Shown here: positions 7,024 to 14,826 of the stretch, in pieces
How positions within the stretch are numbered: position 1 is the first letter of the stretch
Layout of the letters: the number at the start of each line of letters is the position of its first letter
Origin: an uncultured Oscillospiraceae bacterium
GTDB taxonomy: Bacteria > Bacillota > Clostridia > Oscillospirales > Oscillospiraceae
Direction: 5' to 3'
Length of the DNA stretch: 15,329 nt
Assembly (NCBI GenBank): GCA_900756495.1
Contig: CAAEKI010000105.1
Coordinates: forward strand, 1 to 15,329
Translations under genes and position numbers: made by a program
Notes under the pieces: generated by a model
Database searches by the model: none
Seen by the model: only the letters and a program-made list of their open reading frames with translations
Told to the model about the DNA's origin: nothing

Positions 7024-9179
7024 GCCTTCTCCTCCTGACACTTTGTGATGTTACAGCGCATCCCCTTGTAGCCGGGGAATCCGCTATAAGGATCCAGGTG
7101 ATCCCGTCCCAAAAGCTCGTTCACATTGGCCTTGGTGTAGCCAGGAAGCGCCATAACCACACCGGACTTGATCTTACAGGTTGTTTTCACCTTCATTTTA
7201 ATGCTGCCATAAGGGCTGGAAATGGTCACAGTGTCCCCATCCTTCAGATCCATATGGACGGCGTCCTGCTTGCTGATCTCACAGGTGGGCTCCGGCTGGA
7301 GCATGCGGATCCACGGCGTGTCATGGAGCCGGGAGTGAATGGCATAGGGCTTCCGCGCGCCGGTGCAGAAATAGAAGGGGTATGCCGTCCGGGTTTCCTC
7401 GTCGTCCTGATCGGCGAGAGAATCCACGTAACTGGGCAGAGGATCCAGGCCGTACTTCGGATCGATGCCGGCAATGACGGTGGAATAGAACTCGAACTTC
7501 CCCGTCGGGGTCTTGAAGCCCTCCTTCAGGTATTTCCCGGGCTTGACCGGCCACTGGGCGGTGGGAACCTTCATGGGCAGGGAACTGGTTTTCAGATCGG
7601 CCAGCGTCAGGCCGCAGCCGTCGATCATCCACTCGACGCAGGCCTCATAACCGCCCTTGAGCAGATCGTCGTCCAAATCCATCACCCGGGCGAGTTCGCA
7701 GAGGATGTCCACATCGGACTTGGACTCATAAAGGGGCGTAATGGCGGGCTGCGTATAGACCAGATAGCCGCCCCGGTAGCATTTGAGCTCACTGCGCTCC
7801 ACGGAGGAGCAGGCGGGCAACACAATGTCGGCGTAATTGGCGGACATATTCATAAAGAGATCCACGTCCACAATGAAGTCCAGCTTTTCCGACATCACCT
7901 TCAGGAGCTTGTCGCTCTCGGGGAACATTTTGGCGTTGAACCCCAGGGCAAACATGGCCTTGACAGGATAAGGCGTCCCCTCCTCCAGCTGGCGGAGGAG
8001 ATCCATAGCCTGGAACTCATCGAACAACGCGTTCCAAAGGGGGAATCTCTGGGCGCCAATCCGCTCTGCTGTGCCGGGGTATTTTTCGCTGCGGAACTCC
8101 TCGTCCCGGGTGTGAAACCCGGCGGGCTGGCGCAGATAGCTGGCGGGGACGGGGTAGTTCCCGCCCACCCGGTCGTAGTTCCCGGTCAGGGCCATCAGGC
8201 ACAAAATTGCACAATTGGCCTTGAAGCCGTTGATCCGGTGAACGAGGGCGGAGGCCGAAAAATTGGTGCAGGCCGGGCCGTTGGTGGCATACAGCTTGGT
8301 CGCCTCATAAATATCCTCCGGCTTCAGGCCGGTGATCTTGCTGACCTTATCCAATGGGTATTGCTCCACCAGCTCCTTGTACTGCTCAAAGCCATAGGTG
8401 TATTTCTCAATATAGTCCATGTCGGCCCACCCGTTTTCCAGAATGAGCCTGGCCATCCCAAGGGCGAGGGCCCCGTCGGTTCCGGGGTTGATCTGGAGGA
8501 AGATATCCGCCAGGTTCTTGGCTGCGGGGGTGTAGCGGATATCGATGATGATGACCTTGCCGCCCCGTTCCTTGAGTTTGCGCACCCCCTCTACAGACAG
8601 GTGGTGGGAATAATACCCATCGTAGTTCCAGCCCAGGAAGGTGTTGGCATGGGCCATGTCCGGCGCGGCACCGCCGCCCATGGTGACCTTATTGCCCATT
8701 TTCATGGAGACGGCGCACACGCTGTCATCGGTTCCGAAATTCACGCTGCCGAACACATGGGCGAAGCGCTGGTAAATGGGCCGGTACCACTTGGAGTACC
8801 CGCTGTAAAAGGCCACCGAGTTGGGCGAATAGGCTTCCTTGATCTGCCCCAGCCGTTCCGCGATGATCTGATAGGCCTCATCCCAGGAAATAGGCTCAAA
8901 TTTTCCCTCACCCCGCGCCCCGACTCTGCGTAAAGGGGTCTTGATCCGATCCTCCCGGTAAATGTAGTTGCGCTGAGACGAGCCCTTGGTACAAAGCCTG
9001 CCGTGGTTATAGGGGTGCTCCGGCGTTCCCTCCACGCGAATGATTTTTCCATCCTTCACATAGCAGTCCAGGCCGCAGTGATGGCTGGGGCTGCAGATTG
9101 CGCATAGAGAGTGCCTGATCTCAATCCCCGTATCTTCCCCGGGAATCTTTGCTTTTAATCTTTCCTCATGTTCCGTCAA
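7020..9179 (-). CDS. Molybdopterin-dependent oxidoreductase, DMSO reductase family (catalytic subunit)
   Basis: Catalytic subunit of 719 residues with a bis-molybdopterin guanine dinucleotide cofactor. The N-terminal Fe-S domain has C26, C29, C35 and C63 (LCTKGSS) plus an extra C39. The first spacing is CxxCx5C, two residues longer than the common CxxCx3C. The central domain (about 78-500) has YSGYSKWYRPIYQRFA and a probable molybdenum-ligand cysteine C155 in DDSVCAVSMKMGNK. The C-terminal dinucleotide-binding domain (about 600-715) closes with DPYSGFPGYKGMRCNITK. No twin-arginine signal is present, so it should be cytoplasmic. The start is a TTG at 9179-9177 behind GGGAGGGG, overlapping the flavoprotein end by 14 nt. 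Substrate is unknown. Candidates include reductases, hydroxyl transferases and hydratases of this family. Confidence 0.93.
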   Translation of the reverse strand: MTEHEERLKAKIPGEDTGIEIRHSLCAICSPSHHCGLDCYVKDGKIIRVEGTPEHPYNHGRLCTKGSSQRNYIYREDRIKTPLRRVGARGEGKFEPISWDEAYQIIAERLGQIKEAYSPNSVAFYSGYSKWYRPIYQRFAHVFGSVNFGTDDSVCAVSMKMGNKVTMGGGAAPDMAHANTFLGWNYDGYYSHHLSVEGVRKLKERGGKVIIIDIRYTPAAKNLADIFLQINPGTDGALALGMARLILENGWADMDYIEKYTYGFEQYKELVEQYPLDKVSKITGLKPEDIYEATKLYATNGPACTNFSASALVHRINGFKANCAILCLMALTGNYDRVGGNYPVPASYLRQPAGFHTRDEEFRSEKYPGTAERIGAQRFPLWNALFDEFQAMDLLRQLEEGTPYPVKAMFALGFNAKMFPESDKLLKVMSEKLDFIVDVDLFMNMSANYADIVLPACSSVERSELKCYRGGYLVYTQPAITPLYESKSDVDILCELARVMDLDDDLLKGGYEACVEWMIDGCGLTLADLKTSSLPMKVPTAQWPVKPGKYLKEGFKTPTGKFEFYSTVIAGIDPKYGLDPLPSYVDSLADQDDEETRTAYPFYFCTGARKPYAIHSRLHDTPWIRMLQPEPTCEISKQDAVHMDLKDGDTVTISSPYGSIKMKVKTTCKIKSGVVMALPGYTKANVNELLGRDHLDPYSGFPGYKGMRCNITKCQEEKA

Positions 9180-10449
9180 GAGAGTCCCCTCCCAAGAATT
9201 TGATAAAGCCGTCCGGAAAGCTCTCCTGCCTCAGCAGACAAACCGTCTGTGTGCTCAGGGCGGCCCCTGGAGTCGCCAGGGCTTTCAGAAAGGCGTTTTT
9301 TATCACGCCCCCACAGCCGGCTCCACCGATCAGGTTAATACATTTGATCCGCTCCGAATCCCGGCACGCCTCAATGAAATAGCGACCGGTTTCCCAGCGG
9401 CAGTGCCGGTCGGCCTGCGTGCAGGAGGAGCTATCGCCGATGCTGATAAAGTCGTAGTCCAGATAGTGGCCCAGGTTGACCAGGAAATTGCCGCCAAATT
9501 CCGCTGCCCCTCCGGCCATATTTGTCCCAGCCACAGCTCCCTGGCGCACGGCGTTGGTCCATATGCCAATATTTCGGTTGGCGCCGCTCTGCATATCCGG
9601 GGCCTCGCAGCAGTCGCCCGCTGCATAGATCCCCTCGCAGCTGGTGCGCATCCTGCTGTCCACCTGAACGCCCCGGGTCAGGGCGATGCCGCTGTCCTTC
9701 AAAAAGCCCACGTTCATCCGCACGCCAATACACACCGCGACCATATCGGCGGAAAAACATTCGCCGCTTTTCATTACGGCGGTAAGCCGCCCGTCCGCCT
9801 GGCGTTCAATATGGGAAAGCATTTGATTACAGCGGACAGTCACGCCCTTGGCCTCCAAATCCCGCTGGATTCGCTGGGCGGTATCTGGGAAGACGGCGGT
9901 GCTGAACATACGATCCGCGCCGTCCACCAGCGTGCAGGCCGCGCCGTGCCCCACCAGATCCTCCACGACCTTGATCCCGACCCAGGAGGCCCCGATCACA
10001 ACCCCGCTATGTACCGTTCCGCCGTCCAAAAGCGCCTTGAGTCCCAGCGCGTCCCGGGCGGTGCGCATTTTGACCACACCGGGCAGCTCCAGGCCGGGGA
10101 TGGGGGGCATGATGGCACTGGCCCCCGTGGCGATCAAGATCCTGTCAAAGGACTCCTCCCTGCCGTCAGCAAGTTGCAGCGTTTTCGTCTCGGGGAGCAG
10201 CCCCGTGACGGCGCAGTTCCCATGATAGCGAAGGTTCAGCTGCTCAGCGGCTTCCTCGGCGCTTCCGTAGGGGAACATCGCCTCATAGGGGATCGCGCCT
10301 TTGACGTAGTAGGTGGTGAGCATCGGATTGTAAAGGGCAGGATCTTCGTTGGAATAGACGTGAATCTCCGCCTCTGGGGACACCAGCCGGATTGCCTTCG
10401 CTCCGTGATAGCCCGCCGCGCCAAAGCCGATAACAGCCATTTTACTCAT
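9166..10449 (-). CDS. FAD-dependent NAD(P) oxidoreductase, NirB-like / pyridine nucleotide-disulfide family
   Basis: Cytoplasmic flavoprotein of 427 residues. An N-terminal FAD Rossmann fold (VIGFGAAGYHG, 6-16) comes first, then YSNEDPALYNPMLTTYYVKG, which resembles the same segment in NirB and rubredoxin reductases and has no redox-active cysteine. A second nucleotide fold follows (VVIGASWVGIKVVEDL, about 147-162), then the FAD-contacting SCEGIYAAGDCCEAPD. The tail has glycine- and cysteine-containing GGAGCGGVIKNAF. The ATG at 10449-10447 is preferred over an upstream TTG because GAGAGGTG sits 8 nt before it. It lies 28 nt after the permease gene and overlaps the molybdoenzyme gene by 14 nt, which suggests it is the NAD(P)H-linked third subunit or partner. 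Direction of electron flow is not deducible. Confidence 0.88.
   Translation of the reverse strand: MSKMAVIGFGAAGYHGAKAIRLVSPEAEIHVYSNEDPALYNPMLTTYYVKGAIPYEAMFPYGSAEEAAEQLNLRYHGNCAVTGLLPETKTLQLADGREESFDRILIATGASAIMPPIPGLELPGVVKMRTARDALGLKALLDGGTVHSGVVIGASWVGIKVVEDLVGHGAACTLVDGADRMFSTAVFPDTAQRIQRDLEAKGVTVRCNQMLSHIERQADGRLTAVMKSGECFSADMVAVCIGVRMNVGFLKDSGIALTRGVQVDSRMRTSCEGIYAAGDCCEAPDMQSGANRNIGIWTNAVRQGAVAGTNMAGGAAEFGGNFLVNLGHYLDYDFISIGDSSSCTQADRHCRWETGRYFIEACRDSERIKCINLIGGAGCGGVIKNAFLKALATPGAALSTQTVCLLRQESFPDGFIKFLGGDSLDGT
9186..9193 (-). promoter_or_regulatory. Ribosome binding site that fixes the TTG start of the molybdoenzyme
   Basis: GGGAGGGG on the minus strand lies 6 nt before the TTG at 9179-9177. 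No ATG occurs between it and the Fe-S cysteines in this frame. It lies inside the end of the flavoprotein gene, so the two are translationally coupled. Confidence 0.65.
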
Positions 10450-10477
10450 CGTGTTTGCACCTCTCAATGTTGACAGC

Positions 10478-11953
10478 TCAGTTGGTAATCAGCATGGCCG
10501 CGGTAAAGACCACACAGGCTCCCAGCGTATAGAGCAGAATGGCAAAGCCGGCGGTTTTCATTCGCTTCTTGGCGTCGGGGATTTCACTGCGCCCGTGGAA
10601 AATAGAGGCCGGAGCGGAGGAACCGGGAAGGAAAATGCCGATGTTGCAGGCATAGATCAGTGCACAGCCGAAGAACATGGGGTTCAGCCCGGACGACATA
10701 ACGAAGGGGCTGACTACGGCGATCATCAGATTGCCCAGCGCAATGTTGGAGCCCACGTTAGTCAGGAACACCATAATCACAATGACCAGAAGCATCATAA
10801 GTACGCCGCCTCGCCCGCCAAATACAGGGGTGAACACCAGCTTCAGCCACTCGGAAATGCCGGTGCCCTCCGAGGTAACGGCAGTGGCCAGAGGAATGGT
10901 GACCGCCACCATCCAGATCACAGGCCAGCTGATGGCCGCATCGGTATTTTTGATATCGTTGAACACAATGGCGGGCTTTCCATCGCCCTCGCCGGAGGGA
11001 AGAATCATCAGAATGGCGGTGCACACGCAGAACAGCCCGGCAACGGTCAGGGTGGTATTCAAAAAGTTTGCTACCGGATTGTTCCGGAAGGTGCCGGCAA
11101 ACAGCGCCAGCACCACCGTGAGCAGATAAACTGCGAGGATACGGCGGCACCTGGGGCGCAGGCGTTTGCTCTCCTCCCCCAGCTTTTCCACATCAAATGC
11201 CTTCATTCTGGAAAAGTCCACCTTAAAGAGCTTTGCCCCCCAATACACATACGCGCTGATGGCAAAGATGCCGATGATGGCCGTGCAGATAAACATTTCC
11301 CCCAGATTGATCTTGACGCCGGTGACATTTGCCCAGCTTGTGGCAAGGCCCAGCTGCCAGCTCTTATAGGGCATCATGGCCACGCCCAGCATTTCAGCCA
11401 GGAGGATCCCGCCAAACCCGAAGTAGCGGAAATTGCTGTTTTTTTCGTAGCCGCAGTTTTCCGCGATATCGTTCCAGATACTGTAAAGCAACAGGAAGAG
11501 CGGAATGGTTTCCATCACGATGCAGCCCCACATCGTCAAAAACAGGAAACACCAGGTATACAGCCACGGTTTGTCGTGGAGGGACTTGATGGACAGCGTC
11601 TTGCGGATGAGCCATTTGCTCACGCCGTAGATGACAATAGCGCCTGTGGTGAAATACTGTGTGATAACCTGGAACACCAGGGAACTGCCCATCGTCAGGG
11701 AGACGGCCTGCTCAAGGCCTGATATATACCCGCTCATGGCGAAAGCGATGATAGCCAGCAGAGAGGGCCAGACAATCTCACAGGTGGAATAGGCATAGAT
11801 CACACCGATAAAGATACCCAGCAGCTTCATGCCCAGAGGCGTCACAGTGGAAAAGGGCGGCAGGTATCCAAAGCCGAACATAAACAGAACGGAGATCGCT
11901 ATATGAATGTATTGAATAGGAGAAGTGCTTTTTGCCAGTTTTGTTTTGCCCAT
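10478..11953 (-). CDS. Anion permease of the DASS/SLC13-like ion transporter superfamily
   Basis: Inner-membrane carrier of 491 residues with about a dozen hydrophobic segments (for example near 18-36, 43-75, 132-157, 221-240, 272-288, 301-318, 342-358, 384-398, 426-444, 466-488). A cytoplasmic basic loop lies around 241-271. The TNVGSNIALGN stretch (399-409) resembles the SNT signature of the sodium-coupled di- and tricarboxylate carriers, and FLPGSSAPASIF (441-452) resembles the conserved proline/glycine turn later in these proteins. The start is the ATG at 11953-11951 behind GAGAGGAG. It sits 36 nt below the opine-dehydrogenase-like gene and 28 nt above the flavoprotein. Its place in the operon suggests it imports the pathway substrate, probably a carboxylate. 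Coupling ion is inference. Confidence 0.82.
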   Translation of the reverse strand: MGKTKLAKSTSPIQYIHIAISVLFMFGFGYLPPFSTVTPLGMKLLGIFIGVIYAYSTCEIVWPSLLAIIAFAMSGYISGLEQAVSLTMGSSLVFQVITQYFTTGAIVIYGVSKWLIRKTLSIKSLHDKPWLYTWCFLFLTMWGCIVMETIPLFLLLYSIWNDIAENCGYEKNSNFRYFGFGGILLAEMLGVAMMPYKSWQLGLATSWANVTGVKINLGEMFICTAIIGIFAISAYVYWGAKLFKVDFSRMKAFDVEKLGEESKRLRPRCRRILAVYLLTVVLALFAGTFRNNPVANFLNTTLTVAGLFCVCTAILMILPSGEGDGKPAIVFNDIKNTDAAISWPVIWMVAVTIPLATAVTSEGTGISEWLKLVFTPVFGGRGGVLMMLLVIVIMVFLTNVGSNIALGNLMIAVVSPFVMSSGLNPMFFGCALIYACNIGIFLPGSSAPASIFHGRSEIPDAKKRMKTAGFAILLYTLGACVVFTAAMLITN

Positions 11954-11989
11954 AGTCAGATTCTCCTCTCGGTGTCTTCTCTCTTTTCT

Positions 11990-13051
11990 TTACACGTCCC
12001 CTTCAAAATACCGGATTAGCTGGACGCCCCGCAGGTGATTGAGCCCCAGGTTTTCCAAAGTCCTGCCCTGTTGGTAATAGGGCGTCTGGTTGATGGCCTC
12101 CGCAACCTTTACCATCGCGGCGTACAGCGGGGTTTCCACCCCCAGCGCCTTTGCCATGGAGAGAAAGAAGCATCCCAGAATGGGGATGTCTTCGGTGATA
12201 TACCGGGAGGACATACTGTCAGGGCCAATCAGGTTTTTAAAGTGATCGAACTGGTGAACCGTGGGATCTGCATACTTCCGGTGGTTGCCGGAGGGCGATG
12301 GGGCGCAGGGCAGGCCCAGTGCGTCCATAACCTTCTTCTTTTCTGCCCACATCCCGTCTGCCAGATTCAGCGTACTGCGGCAAATGCCCTGCTTGAAGAT
12401 ATAATAGGGCTCCTTTGCATTCTCGATCGCGCCTGCGTTTACGATGGTCAGCGAGATGTGGCTGAGCAGGTTGGGCGCGTTAAAGGTGGTTTCCAGAAGG
12501 GAGCTGGCAGGGATCAGCTCATAGATCCCCTCAAAGGCTTTGACCAGCTTTCCCGTGTCCCGGACTGGGAACGCCGCGACCTTTTTGGGGCTGTACCCGT
12601 TGCCCGCGAAGGCTACCCGGTCACCCAGCCTGCGGCAGGAAAAGAGATTGCCGCAGGTATCACCCACGATGGGATCCTTAACACCCAACTCCTGGAATAC
12701 CCGGTGATAGATCAGCGCGCCCAGATTTCCAGCGCTGATCAGCACGGCGCTCCCCGGGCACAGGTGCGGCGCAATAAAGCGGGCGGTCTGCTCGTCCAGG
12801 TTGGAAATGGTACAGCAGATGACTAGCTGCGTATCCGCCAATGCCGCCTTCGGGTCGTTGGTGACAGCACGGACGGTGGCGGTGCCCTCCATTGCTCCAG
12901 TGAGCTTCACCTCCACGTTCTGCTCAATATATGCCGCATCGCCTTCCACGGGTGTAGCATCGCAAAGCCAAACCTCAAACCCTCTTAGGGAGAGCTCCGC
13001 AGCAACGGTATAGCCTGTCCCGCCGGTTCCTATAACTGCGATTTTCTTCAT
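11990..13051 (-). CDS. NAD(P)-dependent opine (octopine/nopaline) dehydrogenase family enzyme
   Basis: 353 residues, the family's usual size. The N-terminal Rossmann fold is KKIAVIGTGGTGYTVAAEL (2-20), followed by NLDEQTARFIAPHLCPGS and ISAGNLGALI (105-114). The C-terminal helical domain carries NAPNLLSHISLTIVNAGAIEN (191-211), where H198 matches the catalytic histidine region of characterised opine dehydrogenases. These enzymes reversibly join or split a 2-oxo acid and an amino acid through a secondary amine, with NAD(P)H. The start at 13051 was chosen because MKKIAVIG is the natural N-terminus and GGGGGA lies upstream. The longer frame to 13186 has no family similarity. It is first in the operon, after a roughly 115-nt leader. 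It could split an opine-like substrate or oxidise a hydroxy acid. Confidence 0.85.
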   Translation of the reverse strand: MKKIAVIGTGGTGYTVAAELSLRGFEVWLCDATPVEGDAAYIEQNVEVKLTGAMEGTATVRAVTNDPKAALADTQLVICCTISNLDEQTARFIAPHLCPGSAVLISAGNLGALIYHRVFQELGVKDPIVGDTCGNLFSCRRLGDRVAFAGNGYSPKKVAAFPVRDTGKLVKAFEGIYELIPASSLLETTFNAPNLLSHISLTIVNAGAIENAKEPYYIFKQGICRSTLNLADGMWAEKKKVMDALGLPCAPSPSGNHRKYADPTVHQFDHFKNLIGPDSMSSRYITEDIPILGCFFLSMAKALGVETPLYAAMVKVAEAINQTPYYQQGRTLENLGLNHLRGVQLIRYFEGDV

Positions 13052-13166
13052 AAAGTATCCCCCACAGAATTGATTTTTGCGGTTGTATTGTCGGCCGGCA
13101 AAAAGGCGGAGAAGAGCGTCCCCCTCCCGCTGTAGGCCCATTCTATCAGAGTGGGAAATGAGATTC

Positions 13167-13196
13167 ATTGTATATATGAACAACAATTCCCCTCAA
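13167..13196 (-). promoter_or_regulatory. Candidate promoter and operator of the catabolic operon
   Basis: On the minus strand TTGAGG (13196-13191) is followed after 18 nt by TACAAT (13172-13167); TATACA with 16 nt is an alternative. The inverted repeat ATTGT/ACAAT (13167-13171 and 13183-13187) overlaps the -10 and spacer, a natural operator position for the adjacent CdaR-like regulator. It lies right below the regulator's terminator and about 115 nt above the first operon start. Confidence 0.4.
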
Positions 13197-13203
13197 AAGA
13201 AAA

Positions 13204-13233
13204 GAAACCGTTGTTTGGATAAACAACGGTTTC
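13204..13233 (-). terminator. Intrinsic terminator of the CdaR-like regulator gene
   Basis: Perfect 13-bp arms GAAACCGTTGTTT (13204-13216) and AAACAACGGTTTC (13221-13233) with a GGAT loop, about 30 nt after the regulator stop. On the minus strand a T-rich run (TTTCTTTTCTTTT) follows. It separates the regulator from the operon, so the operon needs its own promoter. Confidence 0.8.
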
Positions 13234-13262
13234 CGGAATTGAAGAGAGAAATTTGTGGTTTT

Positions 13263-14477
13263 TTACAAATTGGGTGAGGCAGAATCTTTCGACTTGAGGC
13301 GGCTGTAGCATAATAAGCCTAGCCGCAGCGTGAGAAACCCGTCCGCAGTGTGGACGGAAAATCCGGTCAATTCCTCAATGCGTTTGAACCGGTGCTGAAC
13401 CGTATTCTTGTGGATATACAGTTTCTGGGCTGTTTGGGTCAGGTTCATATCGCTTTCGTAGTAGATCCGCAGGGTTTCTAGGAGAACTTCCCGATCCTTG
13501 GAGTTCAGGAGCTTCTGATAGACGTAGGTTGTGATATTATAGAGAACCTTTTTGCTGGTGTGGGTGATAAAGTTCCCCAGGACAATGGAATTCCCCAAGA
13601 ACACATTCCGCTCCGGGTAGAGCATCTTACCGGAGGCTAGACGGAGGTTCAACTGCTCATACTGCCGCTCATAATCAGGGAAGGCCAGGCAACGGATGCC
13701 AACCACCGCTTGGAAGGTCAGGAAGTAATTCCGCTCAGCGATTTCCTCCAGCTTGCGGCACAACTCAAAGAGTTTCATGGCGTTGTCCTCGGATGTCCGG
13801 GCCCGATCGGTGGCCAGAATTACGGCATTCGCTTTTGCCAGGTCTATCATGCACAGATCCTGCTGATATGGAAAATATCCAAAAAGGCTGTCTAAAAAAC
13901 GCCTCACAGAAATATCATACTGCTTCTCGTCCAAAATAATCTTCCGTTCACCGCTGGGGAGATCCAGTGTCTCCCGTTTGGACAGTTGGAGCAGCAGAGA
14001 GGTACGGGGAACGGAGAGATCGATATTGTAGCGCTCCAACTCCTGGAGCAAAGGCTTTGTATCCCGGGGATGAACTCCTATTAAAAGGGAGATTGCGTCA
14101 TTTTTAGAGCTGTGTATCTCCTCCTGCAGCTTCCAGTTCTCCTTCCGCTCCAGCATGAGCTCCACTACGGCTTTCATCAGCGGCAGGCAGGCCTGGGCCT
14201 TCTCGTCTGCTGTCCGCTCCAAAATAATAGTCCCCACGATCCGGTTGTGCCGGCAAAACGGGATAACGGTGCTGCAGCCTGCATCCAAGGCATAAGAGGC
14301 CGCCTCGTTAAAGGGACGCATACAGCACGCCGCAGCCCGGCCATCTCGTTTCCCCACCTGCTCCTTATCTTCAGATGCAAGAATGATGCCCCGATGATTT
14401 GTCAATTGAAAGGGAGCAGGCTGGACAGATCTGAGCTTTCGAAAAATCTCTTCCGCCATTTCACGGTTTAAAGACAT
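13263..14477 (-). CDS. CdaR/PucR-family transcriptional regulator
   Basis: 404 residues in the layout of sugar-diacid and purine-catabolism activators. The N-terminal ligand-sensing domain (about 1-135) includes FQLTNHRGIILASED and VIPFCRHNRIVGTIILE, as in the CdaR diacid-recognition domain. A middle GGDEF-like domain spans about 190-310. The C-terminal PucR-type helix-turn-helix (about 333-393) has the signature YYESDMNLTQTAQKLYIHKN and RFKRIEELTGF. The start is the ATG at 14477-14475, with AGGAG 7 nt upstream. It is read in the same direction as the operon but ends in its own terminator. Family knowledge suggests a substrate-induced activator. A carboxylate ligand would fit the permease and enzymes below it, which is inference. 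Confidence 0.9.
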   Translation of the reverse strand: MSLNREMAEEIFRKLRSVQPAPFQLTNHRGIILASEDKEQVGKRDGRAAACCMRPFNEAASYALDAGCSTVIPFCRHNRIVGTIILERTADEKAQACLPLMKAVVELMLERKENWKLQEEIHSSKNDAISLLIGVHPRDTKPLLQELERYNIDLSVPRTSLLLQLSKRETLDLPSGERKIILDEKQYDISVRRFLDSLFGYFPYQQDLCMIDLAKANAVILATDRARTSEDNAMKLFELCRKLEEIAERNYFLTFQAVVGIRCLAFPDYERQYEQLNLRLASGKMLYPERNVFLGNSIVLGNFITHTSKKVLYNITTYVYQKLLNSKDREVLLETLRIYYESDMNLTQTAQKLYIHKNTVQHRFKRIEELTGFSVHTADGFLTLRLGLLCYSRLKSKDSASPNL

Positions 14478-14716
14478 GACTTTCTCCTCTCTCCGGCATC
14501 CAGCGGCTTCAACGCCGCCGTCCGGCAGACCGGTCTAAGATCGGGAGCATAGAATGGATTTCTGTTGCAGCAGATGTTTTCTTAAGAACAAGAAAAATTC
14601 TTTTCTCATCCCCGGGGGCCTTTTGCAATCCTTCTCCCAATCCCAAAGGATTTTTCAAAATTTTTACGAGAACCTTTATTACGGATTTTTTCAGATACGC
14701 CATAATCATGTCTGCT

Positions 14717-14741
14717 GAATAAACCGCAGGGCGGTTTATTC
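14717..14741. repeat. Palindrome 1 of 3
   Basis: GAATAAACCGC (14717-14727), loop AGG, GCGGTTTATTC (14731-14741): perfect 11-bp arms. Confidence 0.8.
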
Positions 14742-14743
14742 GT

Positions 14744-14756
14744 GGGCCGCAGGCCC
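14744..14756. repeat. Palindrome 2 of 3
   Basis: GGGCC (14744-14748), loop GCA, GGCCC (14752-14756): a short GC hairpin 2 nt after palindrome 1. Confidence 0.65.
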
Positions 14757-14758
14757 GC

Positions 14759-14800
14759 AATTCCAATCAAATGGCTGATATCAGCCATTTGATTGGAATT
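14759..14800. repeat. Palindrome 3 of 3, perfect 42 bp with no loop
   Basis: Two 21-bp arms (14759-14779 and 14780-14800) meet without a spacer at GCTGAT/ATCAGC and run out to AATTCC/GGAATT. The length and perfection far exceed chance in a window this size. Confidence 0.9.
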
Positions 14801-14826
14801 TAGTCTGTCAAAGAACCGTCATATTA

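Larger units (their letters stand above)
14478..14826. other. 349-bp intergenic stretch above the regulator with three stacked palindromes
   Basis: No convincing gene. The part nearest the regulator (14478-14716) is AT-rich in the middle and probably holds the regulator promoter, but I could not settle on -35/-10 boxes. An 85-codon minus-strand frame (14509-14766) runs through the palindromes and resembles nothing I know. The far part (14717-14800) is three adjacent palindromes. The right-hand mobile element starts at 14827. Confidence 0.6.

Noticed and set aside
7098..8933. Very long open frame on the plus strand opposite the molybdoenzyme, with similar long antisense frames at 4220-5623 and 10451-11722
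   Set aside because: They lack family similarity and lie wholly opposite well-supported genes. GC-rich codon use opens such frames by chance.
13052..13166. Riboswitch or molybdenum-cofactor leader RNA ahead of the operon
   Set aside because: The leader has only short GC pairings and no conserved riboswitch core that I can recognise.
14509..14766. Lysine-rich 85-codon minus-strand frame above the regulator
   Set aside because: It passes through two palindromes, has no recognisable domain and no good ribosome site.
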